64,000 nucleotides of DNA, taken from Uruburuella testudinis (GTDB taxonomy: Bacteria; Pseudomonadota; Gammaproteobacteria; Burkholderiales; Neisseriaceae). A model generated the notes under the pieces. That model searched no databases and was not told the DNA's origin. It saw only the letters and a program-made list of their open reading frames with translations. A program made the position numbers and the translations under genes. The stretch spans positions 62,001 to 126,000 of the forward strand of contig NZ_CP091508.1 in the NCBI RefSeq assembly GCF_022870865.1, read 5' to 3'. Positions 1-9,984 of the stretch are shown one piece after another. Positions within the stretch are counted from its first letter, which is position 1, and each line of letters begins with the position of its first letter.

Positions 1-2
1 GC

Positions 3-479
3 AATACGCTGGCGGGTTACGCTCGGGCCTTTGGTATGAATGTGATTTTCGGCGAACACAAACATGCCGACCGCGTGCGCGAAGGTTATGTTGCTTTTGA
101 TGAAGCCATCCGCAACGCCGATGTGGTGTCGCTGCATTGCCCACTCAACGAACAAACCGCCGATATGATTGATGAAGCCGAATTGCAGCAGATGAAGCCC
201 GGCGCCATTCTGATTAACTGCGGCCGCGGCGGCCTGGTCAATGAAACCGCGCTGGTGGCGGCTTTGAAATATGGCGGGCTCGGCGGCGCCGGCTTTGATG
301 TGCTCACCGAAGAGCCGCCGCGCAACGGCAATCCGCTGCTCAAAGCGCGGTTGCCCAATCTGATTGTTACCCCGCACATGGCTTGGGGCAGCCAGGAAGC
401 GCAAAACCGGCTGTTTGATATTTTGGTGGATAACATCAATTGCTTTGTTGCGGGTAAGCCGCAAAACGTAGTGGCATAA
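3..479 (+). CDS. hprA: D-2-hydroxyacid (glycerate) dehydrogenase, 3' part
   Basis: C-terminal 158 codons of an NAD-dependent D-2-hydroxyacid dehydrogenase, probably glycerate/hydroxypyruvate reductase. The frame is open to the left edge, so the true start and most of the Rossmann glycine motif lie outside the window. Visible family marks are the catalytic arginine in NCGRGGLVNE, the glutamate in LTEEPP and the catalytic histidine in VTPHMAWGS. The enzyme reduces hydroxypyruvate to D-glycerate in the cytoplasm. Substrate is inferred from family resemblance; another 2-hydroxyacid is possible. It converges on gnd across a shared DUS hairpin. Confidence 0.8.
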   Translation, partial: NTLAGYARAFGMNVIFGEHKHADRVREGYVAFDEAIRNADVVSLHCPLNEQTADMIDEAELQQMKPGAILINCGRGGLVNETALVAALKYGGLGGAGFDVLTEEPPRNGNPLLKARLPNLIVTPHMAWGSQEAQNRLFDILVDNINCFVAGKPQNVVA

Positions 480-523
480 TGCAGATAAAGGTAATCATCC
501 GCTCAATCCGGCAAGCTCGGATT

Positions 524-544
524 TGTGGATAATATTGTGGATAA
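524..544 (+). other. Two tandem perfect DnaA boxes (12-bp period)
   Basis: TGTGGATAA, the complement of the consensus DnaA box TTATCCACA, occurs at 524-532 and again at 536-544 in the same orientation in the noncoding gap between hprA and gnd. The second copy abuts the DUS terminator. The boxes are seen directly; binding by DnaA is inference. Confidence 0.45.
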
Positions 545-585
545 GATAAGGCCGTCTGAAACAAAATATTTCAGACGGCCTTATC
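545..585. terminator. Bidirectional DUS hairpin terminator, hprA/gnd
   Basis: An inverted pair of AGGCCGTCTGAA with 17-bp arms (545-561 and 569-585) lies between convergent genes, so it can end transcription from both sides. Confidence 0.8.
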
Positions 586-628
586 TTTAAAACCAAACCG
601 ATTAATCGATGCGGTTTGCCGACATTAA

Positions 629-2077
<1,449 letters not shown>

Positions 2078-2199
2078 CAGGGTTCCTTCTGTTTGTGATG
2101 TTTATAGCCTTTTACTTTAACCGATTGATGGGCAATAAACAATGTTGGCTTTTCTTGTGTGTTGTTATTTAAAGAAAAATCTTTAGTGCCCAGATTTTG

Positions 2200-2450
2200 C
2201 TTTTCAAACCCGCGAAAATTTGGCCGTGTATGATTATTATGATTAATTTATTTAATTTAAAGATATAGATAATGAAAGCCGGTTTTTATTGTGGATAAAT
2301 CAGATTCACTTTATTTTTCAAAAGAATAGGCCGTCTGAAAGTGTGGGGGAAACCATTGCTCCGATAGGTGGATAATTGTGGATAAACTTTCTGCTTTAGG
2401 AAAATCTGTGGATAAAGCTATGCCTATACACAGCTTTCAGACGGCCTTAT
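2200..2450. other. AT-rich noncoding region with three perfect DnaA boxes
   Basis: The gnd-ggt gap (2078-2560) has a very AT-rich stretch at about 2220-2275. It is followed by TGTGGATAA at 2290-2298, 2377-2385 and 2407-2415, plus a one-mismatch copy GGTGGATAA at 2367-2375, all in the same orientation. Two DUS copies of opposite orientation bracket the last boxes (about 2329-2339 and 2436-2447). An AT-rich block beside DnaA boxes resembles an origin unwinding region. It could also be a DnaA-regulated promoter or a titration site. Confidence 0.4.
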
Positions 2451-2560
2451 GCCCATTCGGCAAAATTATCCGCCTGTTGCATTTTTAAACGGTATCGATG
2501 ATGCTTGAAGCCGTCTGAAAAAATCACGTATAGTGTGGCATTGTTTAAAGGAGCATCATC

Positions 2561-4318
2561 ATGCAGATCAAACCGGCTTTATATGCGGTGTTGGGCGCGT
2601 TGGCTTTGGCGGCTTGCGCATCAGCACCCCAGCAACCAACCACCGGCGGCGCGGGCGATTTGGCGCCTGAGCAAGGCAGCGGCCGTGTCGAGCAAAATCT
2701 GGTACACGCCAAAAACTTTATGGCCGCATCGGCCAACCCGCTGGCCACCGAAGCGGGCTATCAGATACTCAAACGCGGCGGCAGCGCCATTGATGCGATG
2801 ATTGCGATGCAGACCACGTTGAGCCTGGTTGAGCCGCAGTCTTCCGGTTTGGGCGGCGGTGCATTTTTGGTGTATTGGGACAACTCAGCCAAAAAACTGA
2901 CTACTTTTGATGCCCGCGAAACCGCGCCGCAAGGGGCAACGCCGCAGTTGTTTATGGGTACCGACGGTCAGCCCTTGAAATTTATGACGGCCGTGGTGGG
3001 CGGCCGCTCGGTGGGCACGCCGGGTGTGCCCAAACTGATGGAAGATGTGCACAAACGTTACGGTAAACTGGCGTGGAACAGTTTGTTTGATTACCCGGTC
3101 AAGCTGGCGGAAGACGGCTTTGAAGTGTCGCCGCGCATGGCTGCATCGATTGAACAAAACCGGCAATATTTAAGCCGCTATACTGCCACGGCGGCATATT
3201 TTCTGCCCGGCGGCGAGCCGTTGGCGGCAGGCACTTTGTTGAAAAATCCGGCATTTGCCCAAAGCGTGCGCCTGCTGGCCAAAGAAGGCAGCGCACCGTT
3301 TTACAGCGGCACACCGGCACGCAATATGGTAAGCGCTGTGGCGGCGGCGGCCGATAATCCGGGCAGCCTGAGCCTGGCCGATTTTCAAAAATACCGCGTG
3401 GTGGAGCGCGCCCCGGTGTGCAAACCTTACCGTGAATACGAAATCTGCGGCATGGGTGCGCCTTCTTCGGGCGGCATTGCGCTGGGGCAGATTTTCGGTA
3501 TTCTGCAAAACCACGATATGAAAGCTTCCGGCGCCGATAAGCTGCAAAGCTGGCGCTGGCTGGGTGATGCTTCGCGGGTGGCTTTTGCCGACCGTGATTA
3601 TTATGTCGGCGACCCCGATTTTGTAGACGTGCCCGTGCGCCCGATGCTGGATCCGGCTTATCTGAAACAACGTGCCGATGAAATCAATGCTGCCGATAAA
3701 GCGCTGGAAACTGTTAACCGCGGCGATTTCAACCGCCGCTACAGCCGTGGCACCCCCATCGAGCTGCCGTCGACCAGTCATTTGGTGATTGTGGATAAAG
3801 AGGGCAATGTGGTGTCGATGACCACATCTATCGAAAATGCTTTCGGTTCCACCCTGATGGCCAACGGCTACCTGCTCAACAACGAGCTTACCGATTTTGC
3901 TTTCAACCCGGCCGACAGCACCGGCAAAGTGGTGGCAAACAGCGTTGCACCCGGCAAACGCCCGCGCTCTTCTATGGCGCCGACCATTGTGTTGAAAGAC
4001 GGTAAACCTTATCTGGCCGTGGGCTCGCCCGGCGGCAGCCGCATCATCGGCTATGTGGCTAAAACGCTGGTGGCGCATATCGATTGGGGCATGGATATTC
4101 AAGAGGCCATCGATTTGCCCAATATGCTCAACCGCGGCAGCGCTTATGAAGTGGAAGAACACACCGCCGCTGCCGATATGGCGCCGGGCTTGGGGCAGCT
4201 GGGCTATAAAGTGCAAATCCGCGATTTGAATTCGGGTGTGCAGGGGATTGTGATTCAGCAAAACGGTTTGCAGGGCGGCGCCGACCCGCGGCGGGAAGGG
4301 AAAGTGATGGGGGATTGA
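2561..4318 (+). CDS. ggt: Gamma-glutamyltransferase, lipoprotein
   Basis: A 585-residue gamma-glutamyltransferase that cleaves gamma-glutamyl bonds such as that of glutathione. The first 20 residues form a lipoprotein signal ending in the lipobox LAAC, so the protein is probably membrane-anchored, as reported for the meningococcal enzyme. The autoprocessing nucleophile is predicted to be Thr405 in PSTSHLVIVDKEGN, where the precursor splits into large and small subunits. VGSPGGSRI near residue 489 is the oxyanion-hole region. AAAGGAG precedes the start. A DnaA-box-like sequence inside the gene (3790-3798) is explained by the codons for VDK. Confidence 0.95.
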   Translation: MQIKPALYAVLGALALAACASAPQQPTTGGAGDLAPEQGSGRVEQNLVHAKNFMAASANPLATEAGYQILKRGGSAIDAMIAMQTTLSLVEPQSSGLGGGAFLVYWDNSAKKLTTFDARETAPQGATPQLFMGTDGQPLKFMTAVVGGRSVGTPGVPKLMEDVHKRYGKLAWNSLFDYPVKLAEDGFEVSPRMAASIEQNRQYLSRYTATAAYFLPGGEPLAAGTLLKNPAFAQSVRLLAKEGSAPFYSGTPARNMVSAVAAAADNPGSLSLADFQKYRVVERAPVCKPYREYEICGMGAPSSGGIALGQIFGILQNHDMKASGADKLQSWRWLGDASRVAFADRDYYVGDPDFVDVPVRPMLDPAYLKQRADEINAADKALETVNRGDFNRRYSRGTPIELPSTSHLVIVDKEGNVVSMTTSIENAFGSTLMANGYLLNNELTDFAFNPADSTGKVVANSVAPGKRPRSSMAPTIVLKDGKPYLAVGSPGGSRIIGYVAKTLVAHIDWGMDIQEAIDLPNMLNRGSAYEVEEHTAAADMAPGLGQLGYKVQIRDLNSGVQGIVIQQNGLQGGADPRREGKVMGD

Positions 4319-4345
4319 ATTAAATCCTTCACTGCAATACAGATT

Positions 4346-4383
4346 AAGGCCGTCTGAAGAAAATTTTTCAGACGGCTTTTTTT
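4346..4383 (+). terminator. DUS hairpin terminator of ggt
   Basis: Inverted DUS pair followed by a T-run (TTTTTT) directly downstream of ggt. Confidence 0.85.
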
Positions 4384-4407
4384 ATGCTTATCTGTATGCT
4401 TTTTTAG

Positions 4408-4557
4408 CCCATTCACAAAAGTAAGCCAACAAGGCGGCGAGCCGAAGACAGTACAGTGAGTATGGGGCTGGTTGACTTGGTGCTTCAGCACCTTAGCGAA
4501 AGCAGTCCTCTTCGAGCTCAGGCGAGCCACCGCCGTTAGGTTATTTTTGTGAATGGA
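4408..4557. repeat. Repeat A, full copy A1
   Basis: Begins GCCCATTCACAAAAGTAAGCC and ends with the near complement GTTATTTTTGTGAATGG, giving imperfect terminal inverted repeats of about 18 bp around a 150-bp body. It is the best reference copy of the family in this window and carries no DUS and no plausible ORF. It fills much of the 388-bp gap between ggt and the PH-domain pseudogene. Confidence 0.8.
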
Positions 4558-4706
4558 TTACATTGTTTCCGGGGTTTTCTGCCGGCTGTTGTGCTTCAAC
4601 AATTGCTCAAATCTGCTTAAAAATATCATTTTTTGACGTTTATTTACCTACAGAGTATTATAATTTACAATTTGTTTGTATATTGATTGTTTTAAAGGTG
4701 ATGCTG

Positions 4707-5137
4707 ATGGCAAGCTATATTGAAAATAATTTGGGCAGAGATGAAGAGATTGTGTATAGAGCGCAGGTTTCATAGCTGTCGCAATATCGGAATTTTATTT
4801 TAGGTGTTTTTGCCTGATTTATTTTATCGGAATTATTTTCTTTATTGCGGCTGTTTTGAATGTAATGACCACGGAGCTTGCGCTGACCAATAAAAAAGTG
4901 ATTGCCAAATTCGGCTTTATCCGCCGTTCTACGATAGAGCTGAATCTGGATAAAGTCGAGAGTATTTCTGTGGAACAGGGCTTTATCGGACGGATATTCA
5001 ATTTCGGCTCAATTGTGGTTCGCGGCACCGGCGGCAGCCAGGCACCGATTCCTTATATTGCACAGCCTTTGGAATTTCGCCGGCAGGTTAACGCACTTTT
5101 GGATAAAAAAGCAGATTTTAAAAAAATAACAGCTTGA
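4707..5137 (+). pseudogene. Bacterial PH-domain membrane protein, broken by a stop and a frameshift
   Basis: The reading frame starts at 4707 as MASYIENNLGRDEEIVYRA after AAAGGTG. It meets a TAG at 4773-4775, where related proteins have Trp, and continues in the same frame to about 4814, where TGA at 4815-4817 marks a one-base shift. The remainder is open in another frame to 5137. The joined product has a hydrophobic membrane hairpin followed by a PH-like domain (TTELALTNKKVIAKFGFIRR, then IVVRGTGGSQAPIP), like the small YdbT/DUF304-type proteins. The 3' part shows no further damage, so decay looks recent. Sequencing error cannot be excluded but would need two events. Confidence 0.75.
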
Positions 5138-5145
5138 TTTTCAAT

Positions 5146-5189
5146 ATAAAAGGCCGTCTGAAACGAATCGGTTTCAGACGGCCTTTTAT
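5146..5189. terminator. Bidirectional DUS hairpin terminator
   Basis: Perfect 19-bp arms (5146-5164, 5171-5189) containing DUS, with A- and T-runs on the two sides, between the convergent PH pseudogene and the small secreted protein gene. Confidence 0.85.
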
Positions 5190-5199
5190 TATGGGAGTA

Positions 5200-5445
5200 T
5201 CAGCGCGATTCGCTGCGGCGCAACGGACGATAGCTGTTGTCTGCTTGAGCTTGATTGTTGACGGCGGCAAATTTCACGCTGTCGTCGCTTTTGGCATTGT
5301 GGCGGTGCGGTTGCGGCACTTCGCGCACGACATTGCTCAAATCGCCGTGGGGATGATAGCCGTAGGGATAATTTTCAGTTGGCGCACCGGCTAAAGCGGC
5401 GGTGGCGGTCAGGCTTAATACGGCAGTCAGAATAATGTTTTTCAT
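5200..5445 (-). CDS. Small secreted protein of unknown function
   Basis: An 81-residue product with a clear Sec signal peptide (MKNIILTAVLSLTATAALA, cleavage expected before GAP). The mature part is short, hydrophilic and rich in His, Pro, Asn and Arg (YPYGYHPHGD, VPQPHRHNAK), without a recognisable domain. AAAGGAAA stands upstream of the ATG. The gene is monocistronic between two DUS hairpins. The His/Pro-rich start of the mature chain could bind a metal, but this is only a guess from composition. Confidence 0.7.
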   Translation of the reverse strand: MKNIILTAVLSLTATAALAGAPTENYPYGYHPHGDLSNVVREVPQPHRHNAKSDDSVKFAAVNNQAQADNSYRPLRRSESR

Positions 5446-5591
5446 GATGATTTCCTTTAAATTGATGGTTTCTTGTGGGATGACGTTGCTTTGTCAATCA
5501 ATGAGCGTATTGTATTTATTTTATATTGGTTGATAAATATCAGTTTTATTGAAACACTATTTACTATTTGGAAATATTAAAATCCATAAAT

Positions 5592-5628
5592 AAAGGCCGT
5601 CTGAAACCGATTTGTTTCAGACGGCCTT
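5592..5628. terminator. DUS hairpin terminator downstream of lpxC
   Basis: Inverted DUS pair with 16-bp arms just beyond the lpxC stop codon; it also lies upstream of the small secreted protein gene. Confidence 0.8.
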
Positions 5629-5647
5629 TTGCCAATCTTTGTTTTAT

Positions 5648-6565
5648 TCACGCCGCATCAGGCAGGCCGTGAAATGCAGCGGGCAAGTCTTCATCATTCG
5701 GAAACTCCACCCATTCGTAAGCACTTGGGTCAGCCAACACCGCGCGCAATAAAGCATTGTTGACGGCGTGGCCGGATTTGTAGCCCTCAAATGCACCGAT
5801 AATCGGATGGCCGACAATATACAAATCACCGATGGCATCGAGGATTTTATGGCGCACAAATTCATCGGGATAACGCAACCCTTCGGGATTGAGTACGTCG
5901 GTGTCGTCAATCACAATCGCATTGGAGAGGTTGCCGCCGAGACCGAGGTTGTGGGCGCGCATCAGCTCCACTTCCTGCATAAAGCCGAAAGTGCGGGCGC
6001 GGGCGATTTCGTCTACATAAGATTTACCGGCAAAGTCGATTTCAAATGTGGGGTTGCTGCGGTTGAATACGGGGTGGTCGAATTCGATGGTGAGGGTAAC
6101 TTTGAAGCCGTTATAGGGGGTGAAACGCACCCATTTGCCGGTTTCTTGAATTTCCACCGGTTTCAAAATTTTCAGAAAACGTTTTTGCACTTTTTGATCG
6201 ACAATGCCGGCATCTTGCAGCAGATAGATAAACGGCAGGCTGGAGCCGTCCATAATCGGGATTTCAGGCGCATTGAGCTCGATTAAGGCATTATCGATGC
6301 CGTAAGCCGCCAATGCCGACATAATATGCTCAATGGTGCCCACGCGCACACCGTGTTCGGTTACCACAGTAGACGAAAGGCGGGTGTCGTTGATCAGATA
6401 CGGCGTGAGCGCAATCATTTCGCCTTGTTCGCCGGCTAAATCAGTGCGGCGGAATGAAATGCCGCTGTTTTCGGGGGCAGGATGTAGGGTAAGCGCCACC
6501 CGTTCGCCGGAGTGCAGGCCGACACCGGTCACGCTCACCGATTTGGCTAAGGTTCTTTGCAGCAT
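5648..6565 (-). CDS. lpxC: UDP-3-O-acyl-N-acetylglucosamine deacetylase
   Basis: The zinc-dependent deacetylase for the committed step of lipid A synthesis, 305 residues as in Escherichia coli. Zinc ligands are expected at His80, His239 and Asp243 (GTIEHIMSAL and RHKILDAIGD). Glu79 and His266 (GYKSGHAVNN) are the catalytic pair. The gene is monocistronic here, divergent from gapA over a 579-bp gap with origin-like features. Product levels are usually controlled by proteolysis in enterobacteria; nothing in the sequence tests that here. Confidence 0.97.
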   Translation of the reverse strand: MLQRTLAKSVSVTGVGLHSGERVALTLHPAPENSGISFRRTDLAGEQGEMIALTPYLINDTRLSSTVVTEHGVRVGTIEHIMSALAAYGIDNALIELNAPEIPIMDGSSLPFIYLLQDAGIVDQKVQKRFLKILKPVEIQETGKWVRFTPYNGFKVTLTIEFDHPVFNRSNPTFEIDFAGKSYVDEIARARTFGFMQEVELMRAHNLGLGGNLSNAIVIDDTDVLNPEGLRYPDEFVRHKILDAIGDLYIVGHPIIGAFEGYKSGHAVNNALLRAVLADPSAYEWVEFPNDEDLPAAFHGLPDAA

Positions 6566-7144
6566 GGGTTTATCCTTATTCGGTATTTTGCTTGATAATA
6601 CGATAAAACTGAATGACCAACATAATATTTTTAATAGTATTTACTTATGCAAAGCATTGGTGCCTGCATTTTATCGGGTTTTCGCTGATGTATAACTTCA
6701 GGCTGCGCCGGTGGATAAGTTGAGATTATCCACAACACAGATGCGGATTTTGCTTTTTATACATTTTATCCTGGTTTGGAACGGGGTTTATCCCTAAACT
6801 TTCATCTAAAGTAGCTTTTTGTTTTTTCATGTAAAAACAGCTTTATCCACAAGACACTGCCGCCTTCATCTAATATCATCTTTTTAATATTTAAATCTAT
6901 ATTTATAAAAGCGCACTAAATCATACCGTTCAGACGGCCTGTAAAACAGTACTTCATTCATTTGAAAAAATCAGTCGGTAAAAGAAAATGACACGCTTCA
7001 AATCATTGTTTGAAAACCGGGACAGCTTAATTTAAATCAGATTTTGTATCATTACATTCAAGTAGTTCTAGGTAGTAATTTTATTTCATGGTAAAACGCA
7101 TTTATAAATTTACCACCTTATTCAGATTTCTTTAGGAGCAAAAT
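6566..7144. other. 579-bp lpxC-gapA gap: DnaA boxes plus AT-rich block, candidate origin region
   Basis: Perfect DnaA boxes TTATCCACA lie at 6726-6734 and 6843-6851. A one-mismatch box in opposite orientation (GGTGGATAA) is at 6710-6718, and a weaker TTATCCCTA is near 6789. A strongly AT-rich stretch follows at about 6872-6920, and a second at 7020-7110. A single partial DUS occurs near 6930-6941. This arrangement of boxes beside an AT-rich block is what a bacterial oriC looks like. Two parS sites lie 3 and 6 kb away. No gene was found in the gap. Confidence 0.45.
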
Positions 7145-8149
7145 ATGAGCATTAAAGTTGCGATTAACGGTTTCGGCCGCATCGGCCGCTTGGCATTGCG
7201 CCAAATCGTGAAAACAGAAGGCATCGAAGTGGTGGCGGTAAACGACCTCACACCGGCCGATATGCTGCTGCACCTGTTTAAATACGACACCACCCAAGGC
7301 CGTTTTCAAGGCACTGCCGAGCTGAAAGACGATGCGATTGTGGTTAACGGCAAAGAAATCAAAGTGTTTGCCAATGCCAACCCGGAAGAGCTGCCTTGGG
7401 GCGAGTTGGGCGTTGATGTGGTGTTGGAATGCACCGGCTTCTTTACGACGCAAGAAAAAGCTGAGAAACACATCAAAGCCGGTGCACGCAAAGTGGTGAT
7501 TTCAGCACCGGGCGGCGATGTGAAAACCGTGGTATTCAACGTGAACCAAGATATTCTCGACGGCAGCGAAACCGTGATTTCCGCCGCATCCTGCACCACC
7601 AACTGCCTGGCGCCGATGGCTGCCGTATTGCAAAAAGAATTCGGTGTGGTAGAAGGCCTGATGACCACCATCCACGCCTACACCGGCGACCAAAACACGC
7701 TTGATGCGCCGCACCGCAAAGGCGATTTCCGCCGCGCTCGTGCCGCTGCGCAAAATATCGTGCCCAACAGCACCGGCGCCGCCAAAGCCATCGGCTTGGT
7801 GATTCCTGAATTGAACGGCAAACTCGACGGCTCTGCCCAACGCGTGCCCGTGGCGACCGGTTCTTTAACCGAATTGGTAACCGTGTTGGAAAAAACCGTC
7901 AGCAAAGAAGAAATCAATGCAGCCATGAAAGCCGCAGCCAACGAATCTTACGGCTATACCGAAGAGCCGCTGGTTTCTTCCGACATTATCGGCATGGAAT
8001 TCGGCTCATTATTTGACGCCACCCAAACCCGCGTGATGACCGTTGGCGACAAACAGCTGGTGAAAACTGTGGCTTGGTACGACAATGAAATGTCTTATAC
8101 CTGCCAATTGGTGCGCACCTTGCAATACTTCGCCACTTTAATTAAATAA
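7145..8149 (+). CDS. gapA: Glyceraldehyde-3-phosphate dehydrogenase
   Basis: A 334-residue NAD-type GAPDH that converts glyceraldehyde 3-phosphate to 1,3-bisphosphoglycerate. [12 protein letters not shown] is the nucleotide-binding turn. Asp34 in VNDLTPADM favours NAD. The catalytic Cys150 sits in [13 protein letters not shown], and His177 in [10 protein letters not shown] completes the pair. TTAGGAG precedes the start. Neisseria usually carry two paralogues; which one this is cannot be settled from the sequence alone, so the symbol is generic. Confidence 0.95.
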   Translation: MSIKVAINGFGRIGRLALRQIVKTEGIEVVAVNDLTPADMLLHLFKYDTTQGRFQGTAELKDDAIVVNGKEIKVFANANPEELPWGELGVDVVLECTGFFTTQEKAEKHIKAGARKVVISAPGGDVKTVVFNVNQDILDGSETVISAASCTTNCLAPMAAVLQKEFGVVEGLMTTIHAYTGDQNTLDAPHRKGDFRRARAAAQNIVPNSTGAAKAIGLVIPELNGKLDGSAQRVPVATGSLTELVTVLEKTVSKEEINAAMKAAANESYGYTEEPLVSSDIIGMEFGSLFDATQTRVMTVGDKQLVKTVAWYDNEMSYTCQLVRTLQYFATLIK

Positions 8150-8200
8150 ATCAAAGATTTACGATTTACAAAACGCTTCATAAACACATAATATAATAAA

Positions 8201-8237
8201 TAAGGCCGTCTGAAAGATTCTTTCAGACGGCCTTTTA
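8201..8237 (+). terminator. DUS hairpin terminator of gapA
   Basis: Inverted DUS pair with TTTT after the right arm, about 50 bp after the gapA stop. Confidence 0.85.
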
Positions 8238-8389
8238 TTGCAAGCAGCTTAAACCGGTTGCACCAAGCTTTCATCATAAAAACCGGGTATTGTTATTGAT
8301 GCTGTTCAAACTGGCAAGGCTGCCGTAGAAAGGCAGAAGTGTCAGCAAGATACTGTTTTTAGTATACTTTTTTTGAAGTTGAGAAAAAA

Positions 8390-8429
8390 CCTTTGATGCC
8401 GTCTGAAAAAGTTCAGACGGCATCAAAGG
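8390..8429. terminator. Hairpin built from the ATGCCGTCTGAA dialect
   Basis: 18-bp perfect arms (8390-8407, 8412-8429) with a 4-nt loop. Both DUS cores read ATGCCGTCTGAA rather than AGGCCGTCTGAA. It lies between gapA and trmO and ends trmO transcription. The rest of 8238-8476 shows nothing else. Confidence 0.75.
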
Positions 8430-8476
8430 TTTGCACTTATATCACTTCTTTCTTTATTTCACTATAGTGATGATTT

Positions 8477-9166
8477 TTATGAACAGATTCGAGTTTGCGG
8501 ATAAACCGCCACCACTGTAGCGGTGTGGCCTGCAATCTGAAATTTGACTTCATAACCGGCCACACTCATCACATACACGCGTTCGGGAATGTCTTGATAA
8601 GCCGGGCGCGGGTCTTGGGCGATGGATTGGCCGATTAGCGCGCGGATGTCTGTGGATAATTGTTCTGCACCGCAATCGGCCTGCCATGCCACGTTTAATT
8701 CATCGGGTTTGCCGCTGACAAAACCGCTGGCGGCTTCGGGCTTGGCTTCGACAAATGGGATATACGGTTTGATGTCGACCACCGGTGTACCGTCGAGTAA
8801 ATCAGCGCCGCTGCAAATCAGGCAGATGGTTTTGCCGGTTTCGATGCGTTCCAGTTTCAACAGCGATAAGCCCAAATGGTTGGGGCGATGCGGACTGCGG
8901 GTGGCGAACACGCCCATTTTTTGTTTGCCGCCCAAGCGCGGCGGGCGCACCAGCGGCGACCAGCCCTCATCGAGCACGCCGTGAAAGATAAAGCTGATCC
9001 ACACGTAATCAAAAGCATCCAAGCCGCGCACGCTGTCGGCTGTGAATTCGTGGTTGAGCTCAATGCGCACTTCGGCTGCCGGCACCAGACCCGGTTGGCG
9101 GGCCACGCCGAATTTTTGCGGATAAGGGGAATGCACGGTGGCAATGGTTTCGATAAGGTGTTGCAT
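8477..9166 (-). CDS. trmO: tRNA (N6-threonylcarbamoyladenosine-37 N6)-methyltransferase
   Basis: 229-residue TrmO/YaeB-family enzyme that uses S-adenosylmethionine to convert t6A37 to m6t6A37 in ANN-decoding tRNAs. Family marks are the opening MQHLIETIATVHSPYPQKFG, then FATRSPHRPNHLGLSLLKL and LLDGTPVVDIKPYIP. I chose the ATG at 9166 because it starts the conserved region. Longer frames upstream read through a DUS and are not conserved in style. No good ribosome binding site is visible: a DUS occupies the position just before the ATG. TsaC, which starts t6A synthesis, is also encoded in this window (19822-20385). Confidence 0.88.
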   Translation of the reverse strand: MQHLIETIATVHSPYPQKFGVARQPGLVPAAEVRIELNHEFTADSVRGLDAFDYVWISFIFHGVLDEGWSPLVRPPRLGGKQKMGVFATRSPHRPNHLGLSLLKLERIETGKTICLICSGADLLDGTPVVDIKPYIPFVEAKPEAASGFVSGKPDELNVAWQADCGAEQLSTDIRALIGQSIAQDPRPAYQDIPERVYVMSVAGYEVKFQIAGHTATVVAVYPQTRICS

Positions 9167-9284
9167 AAGGCCGTCTGAAAGAAATAATCGGAATGAAAAA
9201 CAAGGGTGAAATTGTAGCATTGAATGCCCCTGTTTCAGACGGCCTTTGTTATAATCAAAGGTTAGAAATATAGGAAACCCACGC

Positions 9285-9926
9285 ATGATTGTGTCGATTG
9301 ATGTAGATGCTCAAAAAACTTTTTCGCCGCTGTGTCCTGATGAATTGCCTGTTGAAGAAGGCGATACGATTGCCGCTGAATTAAATGCGCAGGCCGCATT
9401 GGCCGATTTGCGTGTGATGAGCAAAGATGCGCACAGCCCGGCGGCCAAGTGGTTGGTAGACAGCCCCGATAAGATGTTGCAGCCCACCGGGCTGGCGAAT
9501 GCCGATGTGACATGGGTATCGCATGCGATGGTGGGCACTAAAGGCTTTGAGCTGCTTGATGGCCTGCCCGCTGCGTGGGAATATGATTATTGTATCTGGA
9601 AAGGTGTGGATCCTGAATTTCACCCGTATGGCGCATGTTTTCATGATATTGAAGAAAAATTGAGCACGGGTTTGCTGGAATGGTTGCACAGTAAAGATGC
9701 CAAAACCATTATTGTAGGCGGCTTGGCAACGGATTATTGTGTGAAAACCACGGTGTTGCAGCTTCTAAAAGGCGGCCGTTGGCAGGTGATTGTCAATGCC
9801 GCCGCTTGCCGCGGTATTGCGCCCGATACGGTAGAAACGGCCTGGAATGAAATGATGGATGGTGGTGCCGTGGTGCTGGAAAATGCAGAATCTATTGCTA
9901 ATTATATTAAAATCAATAAGTTATGA
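9285..9926 (+). CDS. pncA: Nicotinamidase (isochorismatase fold)
   Basis: A 213-residue cysteine hydrolase of the nicotinamidase family that turns nicotinamide into nicotinate for NAD salvage. The expected catalytic triad is Asp8 (IDVDAQKTF), Lys106 (IWKGVDPE) and Cys152 (GLATDYCVKTT). Asp48 and His50 in SKDAHSP are likely metal ligands. AGGAAA lies upstream of the ATG. The gene is divergent from trmO and is followed directly by a parS palindrome. A different isochorismatase-family amidase remains possible. Confidence 0.82.
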   Translation: MIVSIDVDAQKTFSPLCPDELPVEEGDTIAAELNAQAALADLRVMSKDAHSPAAKWLVDSPDKMLQPTGLANADVTWVSHAMVGTKGFELLDGLPAAWEYDYCIWKGVDPEFHPYGACFHDIEEKLSTGLLEWLHSKDAKTIIVGGLATDYCVKTTVLQLLKGGRWQVIVNAAACRGIAPDTVETAWNEMMDGGAVVLENAESIANYIKINKL

Positions 9927-9927
9927 A

Positions 9928-9943
9928 TGTTTCACGTGAAACA
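9928..9943. other. parS site, perfect (ParB binding)
   Basis: TGTTTCACGTGAAACA is an exact 16-bp palindrome matching the widely conserved chromosomal parS consensus TGTTNCACGTGAAACA. It is in the short gap between pncA and waaC. ParB spreads from such sites, which in most bacteria lie near the replication origin. Confidence 0.85.
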
Positions 9944-9984
9944 TCAGGCGCTTGTTTATCATTATCGGCAAACGGAAGCATGTG

